64,000 bases of DNA. Source: Diabrotica undecimpunctata (taxonomy: Eukaryota; Arthropoda; Insecta; Coleoptera; Chrysomelidae). Of the stretch, positions 12,474 to 24,509 are shown piece by piece. A program made the translations under genes and the position numbers. The notes beneath the pieces are model-generated. The model saw nothing but the letters and a program-made list of their open reading frames with translations. It was not told the DNA's origin and searched no databases. The stretch is taken from positions 115,612,458 through 115,676,457 of the forward strand of contig NC_092806.1 of the NCBI RefSeq assembly GCF_040954645.1. Direction: 5' to 3'. Within the stretch, counting starts at the first letter, position 1. Each line of letters starts with the position of its first letter.

Positions 12474-15051
12474 CAGGGTGAGTCATGAGGAACTTTACAT
12501 ACTTCTACCATATGTAGAGTCCCTCAGGGAGCATATCATGTGGCCACTAAAAAATGTCAACTCCTCTTCTTTATTAATTAACAGGGTGATTTGTGTAATT
12601 GACCATTTATTTTATTTTACTGTAGTGTTTATACGGCTCATTTGATTTTTTTAATTTTTGCATGATACAGTACACTACTATCAAGCATTCGACTGGTATT
12701 AGCTAAACTAAAATATTCCAGGACTGGCTTTGGAAAAATTAATTTAGGGATTCGTATTAAATATTACACCCTGTATAAATTTTTTTTTAAAATGCAATAA
12801 GTGATTTTCAAACTACATAAATAGCCAATGAAAACGACATATGCGACAATGTTGTCGCACTTTTATTAAATTTTTAGTGAACGATCAAATCTTACCAAAA
12901 ATAGAACAACCATAATGAAGTATCAAATTATAAGGTATTAATTTAAACAAATGTTATAAATTTCAAACACTTTAATTAAAATGAGTTCCTACAACATAAT
13001 CTAATACGTAGAAAATTAACATCTTTACTGTCACTTTGTATTATCTCTACGATAGAATCAATTGTTTTTCAATTTTAAATTTTTACTCACAGATCGTATT
13101 GGGGCATTATTTTCGATAAATAATAAATTAAATTGATTAAAAAGTCAAACCTCTTGTATGTGTTAGTTTTTGTTGATTGTAAATGATTAAAATTTTATGT
13201 CAAATAATAATACATTGCATCAACTGTACTAAATAAAAATAAATCTAAAAAAGTTTAAACTGAAGGTTGGCGTTGACCGTTTGACGTTTTTGATATTTTA
13301 TACCTATTGTCATTATTGTCATTATCAATTGTTATTTATGTGTACAAGAATACATATTTCTTCTGTCATATCTACGTTAAGTACATTGTGTTAGTTTTGG
13401 TAGCGCTTTTGTTACTTTCGTTCAAAATGCCACATTAGTTTTCGACCACAGAATATGCAGACATAATATTTGTTTATGGATTCTGTAATGGGAATGGTAG
13501 GGCTGCTAGTAGAGAATATCGCAGGAGATTTCCTAATCGTCGAACTCCCAGTCATCCAACATTTGGGTCAGTTTTTAATTATTTTCGAGAAAATGGCACT
13601 TTTCCTAATGGAACAACAGAGCGACATGTAGATGAAGCGCAGGAAGATGACATTATGGACGCCGTTACTATGAACCCTACAATAAGCACTAGACAAGTAA
13701 GTCGAGAACTCAATGTTACTCAATCAAAAGTAAGTAGAGTCTTACAAAAAAAGAATCTATACCCATATCACATTCAAATGGTTCAGCGACTACATGCTGG
13801 AGATGAGATCGATAGGTTGGAATTTTTTAGATGGATTAACAATAATCGACCAACGCTATACAGGACACTATTTACAGATGAAGCCCAATTTACCAGAGAC
13901 GGGATAAATAATTCACGAAATTCACATGTGTGGGCAGAAGAAAATCCCCATGCTATTCGAGAACGTCGTTCTCAGTTAAGGTTTTCGGTTAACGTGTGTA
14001 ATGGTGTCAAAAATAACCAATTAGTAGGTCCTCACTTTTTTGATGGTCCTTTAACAGGGCAGGTCTATTTGAACTTTCTACAAAATATTTTGCCGAATTT
14101 GCTTGCCAACGCGAACGTTGCTATCCGAGGGATGTATTTTCAGCATGATGGGGCACCCCCACACTTTTTACTGGCAGTGAGACAACATCTCAATAATGTT
14201 TATGGCAACAGGTGGATAGGACGGGCAGGTCCTATTTCGTGGCCTTCAAGATCTCCTGATTTCAATCCCGTTGATTACCATATTTGGGGACGATTGAAGC
14301 AACTAGTTTACGTAATTCAATACGTCAATTAACAATTCGGCAACAAAAATGTGTACAGGCTGCAGGGTTCCATTTCGAAAATCTATTTTGAATTATTTTT
14401 ATTTTGTTACCATTATTGTATCTTTTCCAGTTCTAATTTATGGGTTTATCAAAACTATGTACATATTTTTAGTTTTTTTTTTAATTGTTCTTCGTTATTG
14501 TTAGTAGTTACTGTTTTTTGTTGTGCAGTGACTCAGTTTATCATTTCAATTAAAATGTTTGAAATTTATAACATTTGTTTAAATTAATTACCTTATAATT
14601 TGATACTTCATTATGGTTGTTCTATTTTTGGTAAGATTTGATCGTTCACTAAAAATTTAATAAAAGTGCGACAACATTGTCGCATATGTCGTTTTCATTG
14701 GCTATTTATGTAGTTTGAAAATCACTTATTGCATTTAAAAAAAAATATATACAGGGTGTAATATTTAATACAAAACCCTAAATTAATTTTTTCAAAGCCA
14801 GTCCTGAAATTTTTTAGTTTAGCTAATACCAGTCGAATGCTTGATAGTAGTGTACTGTATCATGCAAAAATTAAAAAAATCAAATGAGCCGTATAAACAC
14901 TACAGTAAAATGAAATAAATGGTCAATTACACAAATCACCCTGTTAATTAATAAAGAAGAGGAGTTGACATTTTTTAGTGGCCACATGATATGCTCCCTG
15001 TAGGACTCTACATATGGTAGAAGTATGTAAAGTTCCTCATGACTCACCCTG
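12474..15051 (+). mobile_element. Mariner/Tc1-superfamily transposon with about 500 bp inverted repeats
   Basis: The element is 2578 bp, starting CAGGGTGAGTCATGAGG and ending in the reverse complement, with TA on both sides (12472-12473 and 15052-15053), the TSD of the IS630-Tc1-mariner superfamily. The inverted repeats are unusually long: 12474 to about 12983 matches about 14541 to 15051 with scattered changes. Inside each arm a second CAGGGTG/CACCCTG boundary occurs (about 12768-12774 and 14754-14760), so each outer 300 bp block looks like a separate unit. The transposase (13427-14391) is broken. It is inserted in the GAT/TA tail of the LINE at 9595-12470. Confidence 0.85.
13427..14391 (+). 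pseudogene. Mariner-like transposase (DUF4817-type N-terminus), disabled
   Basis: The best start is ATG 13427, followed by a stop at codon 4 (13436-13438) where the family usually has an aromatic residue. The frame is then open to 14332. The N-terminal HTH region reads VYGFCNGNGRAASREYRRRF and FPNRRTPSHPTF, typical of DUF4817-type transposases. The catalytic region has LFTDEAQFTRDG (Asp 1), YFQHDGAPPHF (Asp 2) and WPSRSPDFNPVDYHIWG (third acidic position is Asp). After LKQLVY the normal C-terminus is missing; only CVQAAGFHFENLF, one frame over, marks the end at 14391. I infer a C-terminal deletion of tens of codons plus a frame change. Confidence 0.85.
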
Positions 15052-15055
15052 TATA

Positions 15056-16831
15056 TAATATAACACAAACTTACCAAACTTTTAATAAAGCAATGGTTAG
15101 ACTTGCTCGTTTACTTTACAGACTTGTTAATCGGAGAAACAGTGTCGGTAGAACAAAATAAAATGAAACTTACACAAAGTAACTACATAAATACGTAATT
15201 TGTAATAAATTTTAACTTATAAACGAAACCATTTGTTCAATACACTAAACCTATAATAGCAGATATAATTTAGTTTTTATGCTGTGCGCCTTCTTTATGT
15301 TAATTAGCAATATGGTGAATGCCCCCAGTAGTTTGCCGATCCTAATAGTTTATTTACCGATCTATACGAAGACAGCTGATATTACATATAATCTAATATT
15401 TATAACAGGAACATAACACAAACGTTCCAAAATGACATTAGATGAATACCATCGATTCCTTAATTCTCCTAATGTTAACAGATGTTAGAAATATGTTTCC
15501 ATACTTGCACAGATGATCCGCATAATGATGAGCATTAAAATAGCAGTCATAAATTGTGCCTCAATTAAGGATGATGGAAATGCAAAACTAGTTGTTGAAA
15601 CGGTTAAAAATCAATATAGCATAATATTTTAGTGATTATGAAGTCGTATGGTATAAGTATTAATAATATTAATGGAAATCGATAAAAGTATGGACTTAAC
15701 GTTACTAAATGCCGTAGGTTATAAACTCTTAACGTTAGGTTGCTACAGTGCTTATTTTTTTGGTATTTGACTCAACACAGAAAAAATATTGTATGCATCT
15801 CGTGTAAAAAGTGTTGTTCAAATTACAGGCAATAATTATATTTTGTGTTTGTTCCATAAATAACTATTATTGACAAAAACTGTTCAGTTGCCATGTAAAG
15901 TCAGTTTATAAACTACGTCTCAGGACCAGCAACCCTCGTTGAGAGCTTACGTTACCATGAAGTAAATCTACTTAAAATTTTAATATCTTACATAATTATC
16001 AGCAACAATGTAATCTATTACCAATTAAATAACATTTAAAGAGTTTTCAGCCACATATTTGGTGGCTATAAACATGTATACCTAGTAGTAGCACTGAAGA
16101 TAGACTAATCAATCCAAACACGTTCAGTGATGTAACTCGTAAGGGTTCTTTTAAATAAATATACCTTCTATAAAGGATTTTTTAATACAGATTTGGAAAT
16201 ATACTACTGAAAATGGGTATCAGTGATGCAAGAGCATTCTGTAAGGATGTAATGCAGTTCCCCTAGTTGCATAACAATATGTCACAAATATCGATTGTAG
16301 AATAACAACAAAAAACAGTCAATCAACTAATACGTAATTTCCCAGTGGAATTATTAGTGTTGGTTTCAAATAGATATGGTGAAATGTTATTGGTGATATT
16401 GTAAAAAATTTGTAGCCTTTAACCCAAGTACTAAAAACACCTGCCAGGATATTTCAAATACTTTATGCTGAAATTATTACTCCGTCAGCCAATTGTTGCA
16501 TAAAGACTATTAAATTCAAAAGTATAAATTTCAATCTCTCTATAATGACACCCCAGCCTTTTTATTCGCCACACAAAAGGTCAAATATTAAGTAATGACC
16601 GAAGAGTTTTTATCATAACTATGTAATTTATTTAATAACTGTATAAACAATGTGTGAGTATATAATAAAAGAACTGTATTGCGGCCAATCAGCAGAAATT
16701 CGCATTAAGGGACACTTAACAGATTTTTTACTGGTTTAGAGTTTAACGAGATAAACGAATGCAATATCTATCTTTTTATTTATTATTGTTCAGTAATAAC
16801 TTCAACTGTTTTCGAGATTAACGCAACTGAG
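15056..16831. other. Intergenic AT-rich DNA
   Basis: No coding motif. It contains one copy of a dispersed repeat (15895-16150) related to 51420-51720. Confidence 0.4.
15895..16150 (+). repeat. Dispersed repeat, copy 1 (hammerhead-like end)
   Basis: Shares ordered blocks with 51430-51720: a start like gtctcaggaccagcaac, a middle like agccacatatttggtggct and tgtatacctagta, and an end with CTGAAGA (16094-16100) followed by a short stem and then cgttcagtg. The two copies are strongly diverged. The end resembles a decayed hammerhead core with a weak stem II. No coding capacity; class unknown. Confidence 0.5.
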
Positions 16832-17067
16832 TACAGTACATTCAACCAACTTACACCTCTAAACGATTCACGGAATTCGCAGAAAACTTTTCGTTGTAGT
16901 AAAAGGTACGGTAAACTGCACTGGTGTTCTCCATAATGTTGAACACTTTGCTAAATTGTATTTGTCATTAACCCGTTGTTCATAGTTTTGCATATTCTGT
17001 TAATTTTTTTTTCTATCCTTGCATAATATTATTTAACGTAAATTTCTTTCACCTACTTATTTAATAA

Positions 17068-17938
17068 TTTTGAAGATATACTTCTATACGCGCGTTCGAC
17101 GTTGGAAATTTGTACGGGAGTGAATCGGCAAAATCATTACATATGTAAGATATAGATAAGAGAGAGACAGAAGATATATTTTCTCTCTCTTTCCCTCTCG
17201 AGAATGTATGACCGGGAACTGTCAATTTTGGAATACAATACTGTTATGTGTAATTGGCAAATTTTTTGCGTGTTTTCTTCATACGCTGGTATATGTGAGT
17301 TCGAATCCCAATACGAATTTCCTTTTTTATTTTTGAAACATTTAAAAACCCCATGTTAATCTTATTAAATATATGTAATACACGCAAAAATGCGAAATTT
17401 TAAAATAAAATGAAAATTTAGAACATAATCCGAGTTGTTGGTTTTTTTATTTTTATCTTTCCCAAACATTTTTTGAAGTTATACTTCTATACGCGCGTTC
17501 GACGTTGGAAATTTGTACGGGACTGGATCGGCAAAATCATATTGCATATTGCATTTTAATTTGTATTGTATTATTATATTGAATTATGTTGCAGTGTATT
17601 GTATTGTATTTTTATATTAATAACAAAATAAACAATGAATTTTACTGCAGAGTATGTGTAAATTTTTTTACACACTTTTTACACTTTTAAACTCCTATAT
17701 GAAAATAAAAATATACATTTTCATCAAAATATTGATTCAATCCTCCATTTACTATACTCCTATTACAGGTCAAATGTTGTTTATATACAGCAAACGATGC
17801 ACCATATACCTATATACCTAATTCTGTTTCTCTTTCTGCTCTGTCTTACCTATAGCATTACATATGTAATGATTGTGCAAATTGACTACCATATAAATTT
17901 GTAACGGCAAACGCGTGTATAGAAGTATAACTTCTACC
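17068..17938. repeat. Repeat cluster with inverted acttctatacgcg ends (MITE-like)
   Basis: A block starting near 17070 (acttctatacgcgcgttcga, then gttggaaatttgtacggga) is repeated directly near 17480. The reverse complement of its start, gcgtgtatagaagtataac, ends the cluster near 17916-17936. This looks like a small inverted-repeat element with a duplicated left end. Near 17295 the sequence gagttcgaatccc resembles a tRNA B box, but no A box or cloverleaf is convincing. No protein coding. Confidence 0.5.
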
Positions 17939-18307
17939 GGCAGTCCCACTGGACTGCCACACCCGTTTTTTTTTATAAACAAATACTACCTTGCTAAGGA
18001 TAATTTATATTCAAAGTAGATATACAAAGCACTAAAATATCACTTTTAACTTTTGTTTTATTTGTTTATTGTCGGATTTCTAAACTTTTTATCAAACATA
18101 ATTAAATTACAATCGGCATTCCTAATGATCATTATGCTAATTTGTTTAATGTATTTAGTATCTTTGTAAGCGGTTATATTATATTTTACCTCTCAAGCAC
18201 AACAGTTAGAAAGTTTCTGTCATATTGATCTAAACTGAGTATATGTAATTCAAACATGTAGTTTTAAGTGACCATCATTCCTAGACGTTTAGAGTACATA
18301 ATAATAA

Positions 18308-19736
18308 ATGTACATAAATACTTTAGAGAATGGTGGACCTTTAAGGTCATTATTATGTATAAATCAACGCGTTTGTGACGCACTCGGGATAAGTGAAAGT
18401 AAGCTAAAAACTGTAATGAAGACTGTCAGAGATTCTCAAGAAGATCTTACCGTGATTGAGTATCACGAAGACAAGAAAATAACTCATAAACATTATAAGA
18501 GCATTTATACATTGATGGAGAAAAATTTGAAATTCGCAATATTTTATATCGAAGCCGTGAAAACAATCAACATATCTGTTTAGATACTTTACTGACCAAC
18601 ATAAGAGAAATACAACTTTCTGAAATTCAGAAGACTAGCCTTTAAAAAGTGTTGAGAAATTTGGGATTTAAATTTAAAAAAGTAAATAATAGGTTACTTT
18701 TAGCAAAAGGAGTAGTGTGGTTCACAGAAGAATTAAATTTTTAAGAGAATAAACTAGACTTAAATCTGAAAATGCAACATTCGTATACTTAGATGAGACA
18801 TAGATATTTGCAAAGGGTGGGATTAAAAGAATTTGGCAAGACAGCATAAAATCAATAAAACATACAAATAGCGAAATCAAAAGACACATCATTCTTCATG
18901 CAGGAGGGAAAGAAGGCTTTATAGAAAACACAGATTTGATTTTTTCTTCAAAATCAAAATCTGCTGATTACCATGAAAACATGAATGGAGATATGTTTGT
19001 TAAATACCTTGAGGAGAAACTGTTACCTAGTCTGAATGAACCATTAGATATAGTTTTAGATAATGCACCTTACCATTCGGAAATTTTGGAGAAACAACCA
19101 AAACAGTCGTGGAGTACTTACCGAGTATAAAAAATAGGAGTTATTGGAATTTTCGAAACGTAATGAAAAACCGTGACAAACCAATACTTGGGACACATTA
19201 CAAGAGGTGAAAGATATGAACTGCTTCGAATAATTATGCAAGGGAAAATAGCAGGAAAAAGGTCCATAGAAAGAAGACGAAACTCCTGGCTAAAGAATCT
19301 ACGGGAATGGTATAGCTGTAGCAGCAACGAATTGTTTCGGTCAGCAGTTTCGAAAATACGTATAGCCCTGATGATCGCCAACCTTCGGAACGAAGATGGC
19401 ACTTGAAGAAGAATGAAAAACCAACATTTTATATAGTTGACCAAATTGTATCAAGTTATGGACATCAAGTACTACAGTTACCGCTGTATAACTGCCAGTT
19501 TAATCCCATCGAACACATCTGGGGTATACGTCAAACGTATTATGATAATCACTTTGGATGCAGTGGATACAGTGACGAGCGACGATGCAGTTAGGGAGAT
19601 GTGGCAAGAAGCTCTTAAAACTACAACTTCAGAAATATAGACCAAAACTGTAAATAAATGTGAAAAATTAATAGAAGACTGGTGGATCTGGGAAAATAAA
19701 ATTAGTGAATTTAGTGACGATGATGATGCTTTATAA
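18308..19736 (+). pseudogene. DDE transposase (IS630-Tc1-mariner-like), broken
   Basis: Fragments in order: an N-terminal HTH-like stretch with RVCDALGISESKLKTVMK (18370-18420); LGFKFKKVNNRLLL (near 18660-18700); VYLDET (near 18784-18801), the first acid; HHxNMNGDMF-like YHENMNGDMFVKYLEEKLLP; DIVLDNAPYHS (19045-19080), the second acid; then, after the LINE insertion, QLPLYNCQFNPIEHIWG (third acid Glu), and a C-terminus rich in Asp ending at 19736. Several stops and at least one shift make it non-functional. The family is common in insects; its cellular role is cut-and-paste transposition. Confidence 0.75.
19162..19422 (+). mobile_element. LINE 3'-end insertion in the transposase
   Basis: A 239 bp insert (19173-19411) lies between perfect 11 bp repeats aatgaaaaacc (19162-19172 and 19412-19422). 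It encodes only the end of a LINE ORF: YLGHITRGERYELL, GKIAGKR, SWLKNLREW and a terminal MIANLRNEDGT followed by stop and AAGAAGAA. The same terminal pattern marks copies at 25980-26262 and 56898-57140. Removing it rejoins the transposase as EFSKRNEKP then TFYIVDQ. Confidence 0.85.
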
Positions 19737-20160
19737 ATTTAAATAATCAGTAAGTACACTATTATAAGGTTATTTACAAAATAATTGTACAGCAGGTTAA
19801 CCATTATATTTATACATTCATTATCAGCCAAATAAACAATAATATTTGAAATTCCATTTGACATTTCGCTCCTCATTTTATAAAAATTAACTCTAACTGA
19901 TAATACAGGTAAAAATATTCTAAACAAAGTAAGTAATTAAAAAGATTATGGAGAACTCCAGTGCAGTTTACCGTGCCTTTTACTACAACAAGAGGTTTTC
20001 TGAGAATTCCATTAATCGTTTAAAGGTGTAAGTTGGTTGAATGTACTGTAATTAAAATACCAGAAGAGCACTTCCAATAACCAACAATAAACACACCTGT
20101 AATATAAAGTTTCTATTAGGACGAGAAATCAGAATTATATACAATTTAAAGGGAACAAAC

Positions 20161-20238
20161 TTAAACTGAATGTTCAACATGCCCTCCTCCGACTTCCATG
20201 CGTTTTCTAAATCTTGTGATGAAGGATGTTCGGACGTG
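20161..20238 (-). pseudogene. Mariner-like transposase C-terminus, orphan
   Basis: 25 codons ending in stop: FITRFRKRMEVGGGHVEHSV. The GGHVEH ending with the preceding RFRKRME is the typical C-terminus of insect DUF4817-type mariner transposases. Nothing upstream on the minus strand continues it. Confidence 0.6.
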
Positions 20239-20819
20239 AAAAAAAAATTTATCTCATAAAATTAGCAGCATTTGTTTATTTTCTCAAAAATTCGTCTCGT
20301 GAATTAACTTCATTGGCATGAACTAAGAATTTCATATATCAAAAAATAAGAATTAAGCGAATTATGTTCATATATTTGTCTTCTTACAACCAGTAAAAGA
20401 TCATACAAAATATCACTAAAAGTATTTTGCAAGAAAAGTCATTTAAATTTGGAAGAAGAACACATAAGCAAAGTAGTTATTTATTCGATGGGATTAAACT
20501 AGCAGTGGTATGGTAAAAGGCGTAAAACTTGATGACCGTAACTTAAAATAATATACTACAATCTACTACAAAAATTTTTGATTTTGGATTTTGTTTCGCC
20601 AAACGTAATAATTCAGATTTTAATACATTTGTGCAATCGGTACTTTACTGTTCTTTAATTTTTTTTTTTTTTCATTTCACGAATTTATCGGACTTTAAAT
20701 AATTAATTACGTCGGGATCACTTGATACGGGAAGAATTTTTCATGTAATCACTTTACAAACATTTCCCTGTTCATTTGTTTTAAACCTTTTTTTTATTCG
20801 ATAATTTCAATAAATGCCT
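20239..20819. other. Intergenic DNA, no gene seen
   Basis: AT-rich with no motif in any frame. Confidence 0.4.
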
Positions 20820-21080
20820 CTCCCATTTCCTTCCATGCTTCTCAATAAAGCTGCTTGTTCAATAACGTCTTTTTCTTTTATTCTCTCTATAATTGATAAA
20901 TAAGTTTGATCTTCCCGAAATGAAATGCCTAGTATCTATCGTCCATGGCTATTTGAGTTTTCCTTGACTTTTTTCAAATTTGCTTGGGTAAATGTCCACG
21001 TCTGAGCTCCATATGTTAGGACGTGGTGGATATAAAAATTAAATGATTTGGTTCGAAGTTTGTGAGATATTTGTTATTTA
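20820..21080 (-). pseudogene. LINE RT thumb fragment
   Basis: On the minus strand HVLTYGAQTWTFTQANL appears near 21030-20980, equivalent to the post-RT block YGAETWTLT of insect LINEs. It is followed by LKKVKEN and, after a frame change, a remnant like ILGIS. Stops are frequent. Too short for clade assignment. Confidence 0.55.
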
Positions 21081-21324
21081 CGTTTGCTCCGAATGGTTAA
21101 TATGAGCTTCACATCTTAAGTAAAATTTAGTATTTCCATCTACTGGAATGAAAATTTCATAGTCTTGAATAAATGGCATTTTTTTCGGTCGACCACTCGT
21201 TTTTAAGTTCGAATTTATATGGTTTCACATAAACGACATATATTTTAAATTTTTTGTCATTTGATATTCTTCTCTCTACATGTATATACTCATACCATCT
21301 GGCTAAAATAAAATTGAAATAGAG

Positions 21325-21943
21325 GTGACAGATGTACAAGAACAAAATGGCTTTCTTGCAGACAAATCCTGTATAGACAGCATATTTTCTCTAAAGCAAG
21401 TTATTAAAAAAATTTTAGCTCATAACCTTTTAACTTATATAGTCTTTTAAAACGAGGAATAAAAAAATAAAAAAGGAGTACGACAAATTTATAAAAACAT
21501 GTTGGTAAATATTAAATTGGAAACAAATTAACTAGAGAAATTACTATTAGTAAGGGTCTAACACAAGGGTGCTGCATAGCACTTACATTGTTTAAAATAT
21601 ATCTGAATGAGGCGCTTTTAGTGTAAAGAAAAAAGTGCTGCAATATGGACATCTCAATCGAAAACGAGAGATTATACACGATCCATTTCACTGACGACCA
21701 AGCCCTTCTAGGTAAAGACGAGAGTTATATAGACTTTATGCTCAGAAAATTGGAAAAAGAGTACAAAACAGTGGGGCGTTACCCTTAATATATAAAAAAC
21801 TAAGTAGACCAGAAAGCCTTCAAATTGAAATGGAAACTATAAAATCAACCAAAACCTTCAAATACATCAAAAGCAGGAAATCATGAAGAAGTACAGTCCA
21901 GGATTGGCCAAGCAAGATCATCCAATAGACAATTCCACAGACT

Positions 21944-21949
<6 letters not shown>
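21325..21949 (+). mobile_element. LINE A relic, 5' part (host of nested LINE B)
   Basis: Plus-strand RT relic: TDVQEQNGFLADKSCIDSIF, then KGLTQGCCIALTLFKIYLNE, IHFTDDQALL (FADD changed to FTDD) and MLRKLEKEYK. It is the same family as LINE B at 21950-23606, which reads EEQNGFRAGRSCMDSIF and IHFADDQAIL. It stops at the TSD ctattgta (21942-21949) and resumes at 23607. Stops and deletions are many; it is clearly older than LINE B. Confidence 0.75.
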
Positions 21950-22006
<57 letters not shown>

Positions 22007-23606
22007 TTAACAAGCGAGTCTTCTACAGCTGGCGCCGCTTCTCGCATCCTAATTTCCTGCGTTTTCTGTCGAAGCAATCTTCAGTTGTTAAATCTCTGGG
22101 CGGTCATTGCATCGTTGACATCGTCTCTCCAGGATCATCTTGGTCTACCTCGTTTTCTTCTAGTTGGCGGAGTCCATTCTTCTATTTTTTTGGCCATCTA
22201 TTTTCAGGCCTTCTCTCCGAATATCTTCGTTTCTCACCCTATCAAGTCTAGTGAGCTGGCAATATCGTCTCCAGTAGTTCATTTCCATGGCCTTAATTTT
22301 TGATTTGTTTCTTTGCTTTATTTCCCAGAGTTCGGCGCCGTACAGCCCAATACTTTCTATTATTGTTTTATAGATTCTTCTTTTATTTTCTTTTGTTATT
22401 TTTTTATTCCATAATAGTCCGTGTAGCTGTCTGGTGGCTGATCTTGCTTGGCCAATCCTGGAGTGTATTTCTTCGCTACTTCCTGCTTTTGATGTTATTT
22501 GGACTCCCAAGTATTTGAAATTGTCTGTTGGTTTTATAGTTCCCATTTCGATTTGTAGGCTTTCTGGTTTTTCTCCTACAACTAAGTACTCAGTTTTTTG
22601 TATATTAATTGTGAGGCTTCATTTGGTATACTCTTCTTCCAGTTTTCTAAGCATGTAGCCTACATCACTCTCGTCTTCAGCTAGAATGGCTTGGTCGTCA
22701 GCGAAGTGTATCGTGTACAATCTATCATCTCCGATTGGGATGCCCATATTGCAGCACTTTCTTCTCCACACTGAGAGTGCCTCATTTAGATATATTTTGA
22801 AGAGTGTAGGTGCTATGCAGCAGCCTTGCTTTAGGCCCTTACTAATAGGAATTTCTCTAGTTAATCTATTTCCAGTTTTAATGTTTGCCGTCATATTTTT
22901 GTAGAGCTGTTGTACTGCTTGTATATTTTTTTTGCTTATTCCTTGTTTTTCCATTGCTACCCAAAGCATTGAAAGTGGTACACTATCGTATGCCTTTGTC
23001 AGATCTATAAAGACTATATGAGTTGAAAGGTTGTGGGCTAATCTTTTCTCGATAACTTGCTTTAGAGAGAATATACTGTCCATACAGGATCTGCCTGCAC
23101 GAAAGCCATTCTGTTCTTCAACATCTGTCATCTCCTTTTCAATTTTGTTTTTTATTATTTTTCCATACAGTCTTGAGAGTGAATTTATGACACTTAGCCC
23201 CCTGTAGTTTGAACAATTCTTTCTATCTCCTTTTGGTAGATGTTGTTAATATGTGCTTTTGTCCACTCCGGTGGTAAGTCGTGTCCATTATAGAATAAGG
23301 TGAAGACATACGCCAGTAATTCCCGTAATACTTGTGGGCTATGTTTTAATAATTCATTTGGTATACCTTGTGGTCCGCATGACTTCCGATTTTTTAGAGT
23401 TTGTATTGCATTCTCGACTTCCTGTACTGTTATTTAATCGTCTTCACTGAATTCCAGTTCATATGTTGTTGAACTGATGTTCGTGAATTGAGGTCTTGCT
23501 TCAGTCAAAAGTTGTGAGTAGTGTTCGATCCAAGATCTTTCTTCTATTAAATCTATTCTACTCGTTTCTTTTCTGTTTGTTCTCAGATTTTTTACCGTTT
23601 TCCATG
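21950..23606 (-). mobile_element. LINE B, 5'-truncated, nested in LINE A in opposite orientation
   Basis: Insertion bounded by ctattgta at 21942-21949 and 23607-23614. The minus-strand 3' end is a (TA)n tail (21950-22005). Reading from the 5' end: a linker with LEFSEDD and RKSCGPQGIPNELLKHSP (RT motif 0), the RT palm (23131-22619), the thumb (YGAELWEIK, 22546-22160) and the C-terminus with DLTTEDC ending near 22010. There are a few stops and shifts, so it is non-functional but much better kept than its host copy. Confidence 0.8.
22619..23131 (-). pseudogene. LINE B reverse transcriptase palm
   Basis: 170 codons: EEQNGFRAGRSCMDSIF, HIVFIDLTKAYDSVPLSMLW (first Asp), ISKGLKQGCCIAPTLFKIYL, and IHFADDQAILAED (catalytic pair). 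The catalytic residues are intact. A second open block at 22546-22160 (FKYLGVQITSKAGS to IKAMEMNYWRRYCQ) is the continuation after a frame change. The wording KGLKQGCCIAPTLFKIYLNEAL marks a family also seen as a scrap at 24.5 kb. Confidence 0.8.
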
Positions 23607-23695
23607 CTATTGTAGAGTAATAAAATAACAAAAGAAAATAAAAATTTATAAAACAATTAAACAATTGCATTGGGTAAAGCACCGAACTGGGAAAT

Positions 23696-23699
<4 letters not shown>
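23607..23699 (+). pseudogene. LINE A continuation after nested LINE B
   Basis: The sequence aataacaaaagaaaataaaa and then ttgggtaaagcaccgaactg matches, on the plus strand, the thumb block that LINE B carries on the minus strand at about 22400-22320 (SIGLYGAELWEIK). It therefore continues the LINE A relic interrupted at 21949. It is cut off at 23699 by a TA microsatellite. Confidence 0.7.

Positions 23700-23766
<67 letters not shown>
23699..23766. repeat. (TA)n microsatellite
   Basis: About 68 bases of alternating TA ending the LINE A remnant. Confidence 0.95.
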
Positions 23767-23772
<6 letters not shown>

Positions 23773-24509
23773 ATCATGGTGACGCAATAAAGTCTAATTT
23801 TAAATAAACATAATGGTTACATAATATTTTCTATTTAAATTCACTAAAAAGTTTCGACTCAATTTTACCATCTGGAATCATCCAAGTGGCGTCAAAATAT
23901 AAAATAATAAATACAATAGTGTTCCTTACCCAAAACTCTGCCATTGTCGTTACACGTAGTTTTGCAACAATATATAAATATATAGTGAAATTCTTAACAA
24001 AAAACGAAAAAAAAAAGTTTTAATTTTAACACACTGTTATTTTTTCCACAGCAACATTTCATTAAAGCATATTTAATCAAATGGGCTTATTTTGATCTAA
24101 ATAACCTAAGCATAGTCTACGTCCCAATAATTATAACTCACCCTGTATATTACATTATATTTTGCCTTATAAGGAACCATTACTAACTCTGTGATGTGCA
24201 CAAAAAAGTAATGCGTATTCTGTATTTTATTCTAAACATATTTCATAGTCGCATGAGAAAGACCTTATCAGATAACTAAAAAGTATATTAAGTCTTGAAA
24301 CAGTTCATGGAATAAATGAAGACGTGTAGTAAGAATTATGCGAATGTCGGTTTTGTGTAGAAGTTACCAAGACTTGTTTTATTGCTAAGAGCATCAAAAA
24401 ACTTAGTTGATTCTTATAAAAGGAACAAAATCCTTGTAAAATTAAAACCAATGGAGTGCAGAAGGAATTGGAAAATACTGAATAGGTATTTAAAAATCGG
24501 TAAGACATA
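23767..24509. other. Intergenic DNA
   Basis: No gene. At 24138-24150 actcaccctgtat matches the outer end of the mariner-type element at 12474, so a lone transposon end or MITE edge may lie here; its partner was not found. Confidence 0.4.

Larger units (their letters stand above)
16834..20048 (+). mobile_element. TA-flanked DNA transposon with 104 bp inverted repeats
   Basis: Arms 16834-16937 and 19945-20048 are inverted copies starting cagtacattcaaccaactt, with TA at both outer edges (16832-16833 and 20049-20050). The interior holds a broken transposase (18308-19736), a LINE tail inserted in it (19173-19411) and a repeat cluster at 17068-17938. TA duplication plus the DNAPYHS and NPIEHIWG transposase motifs place it in the IS630-Tc1-mariner superfamily. 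It is unrelated in sequence to the element at 12.5-15.05 kb. Confidence 0.8.

Noticed and set aside
14880..15077. 65-codon open frame on the minus strand
   Set aside because: It lies inside the inverted repeat of the mariner-type element and has no motif.
17285..17310. tRNA-like B box (gagttcgaatccc)
   Set aside because: No A box at proper spacing and no cloverleaf could be drawn, so not called as a tRNA or SINE promoter.
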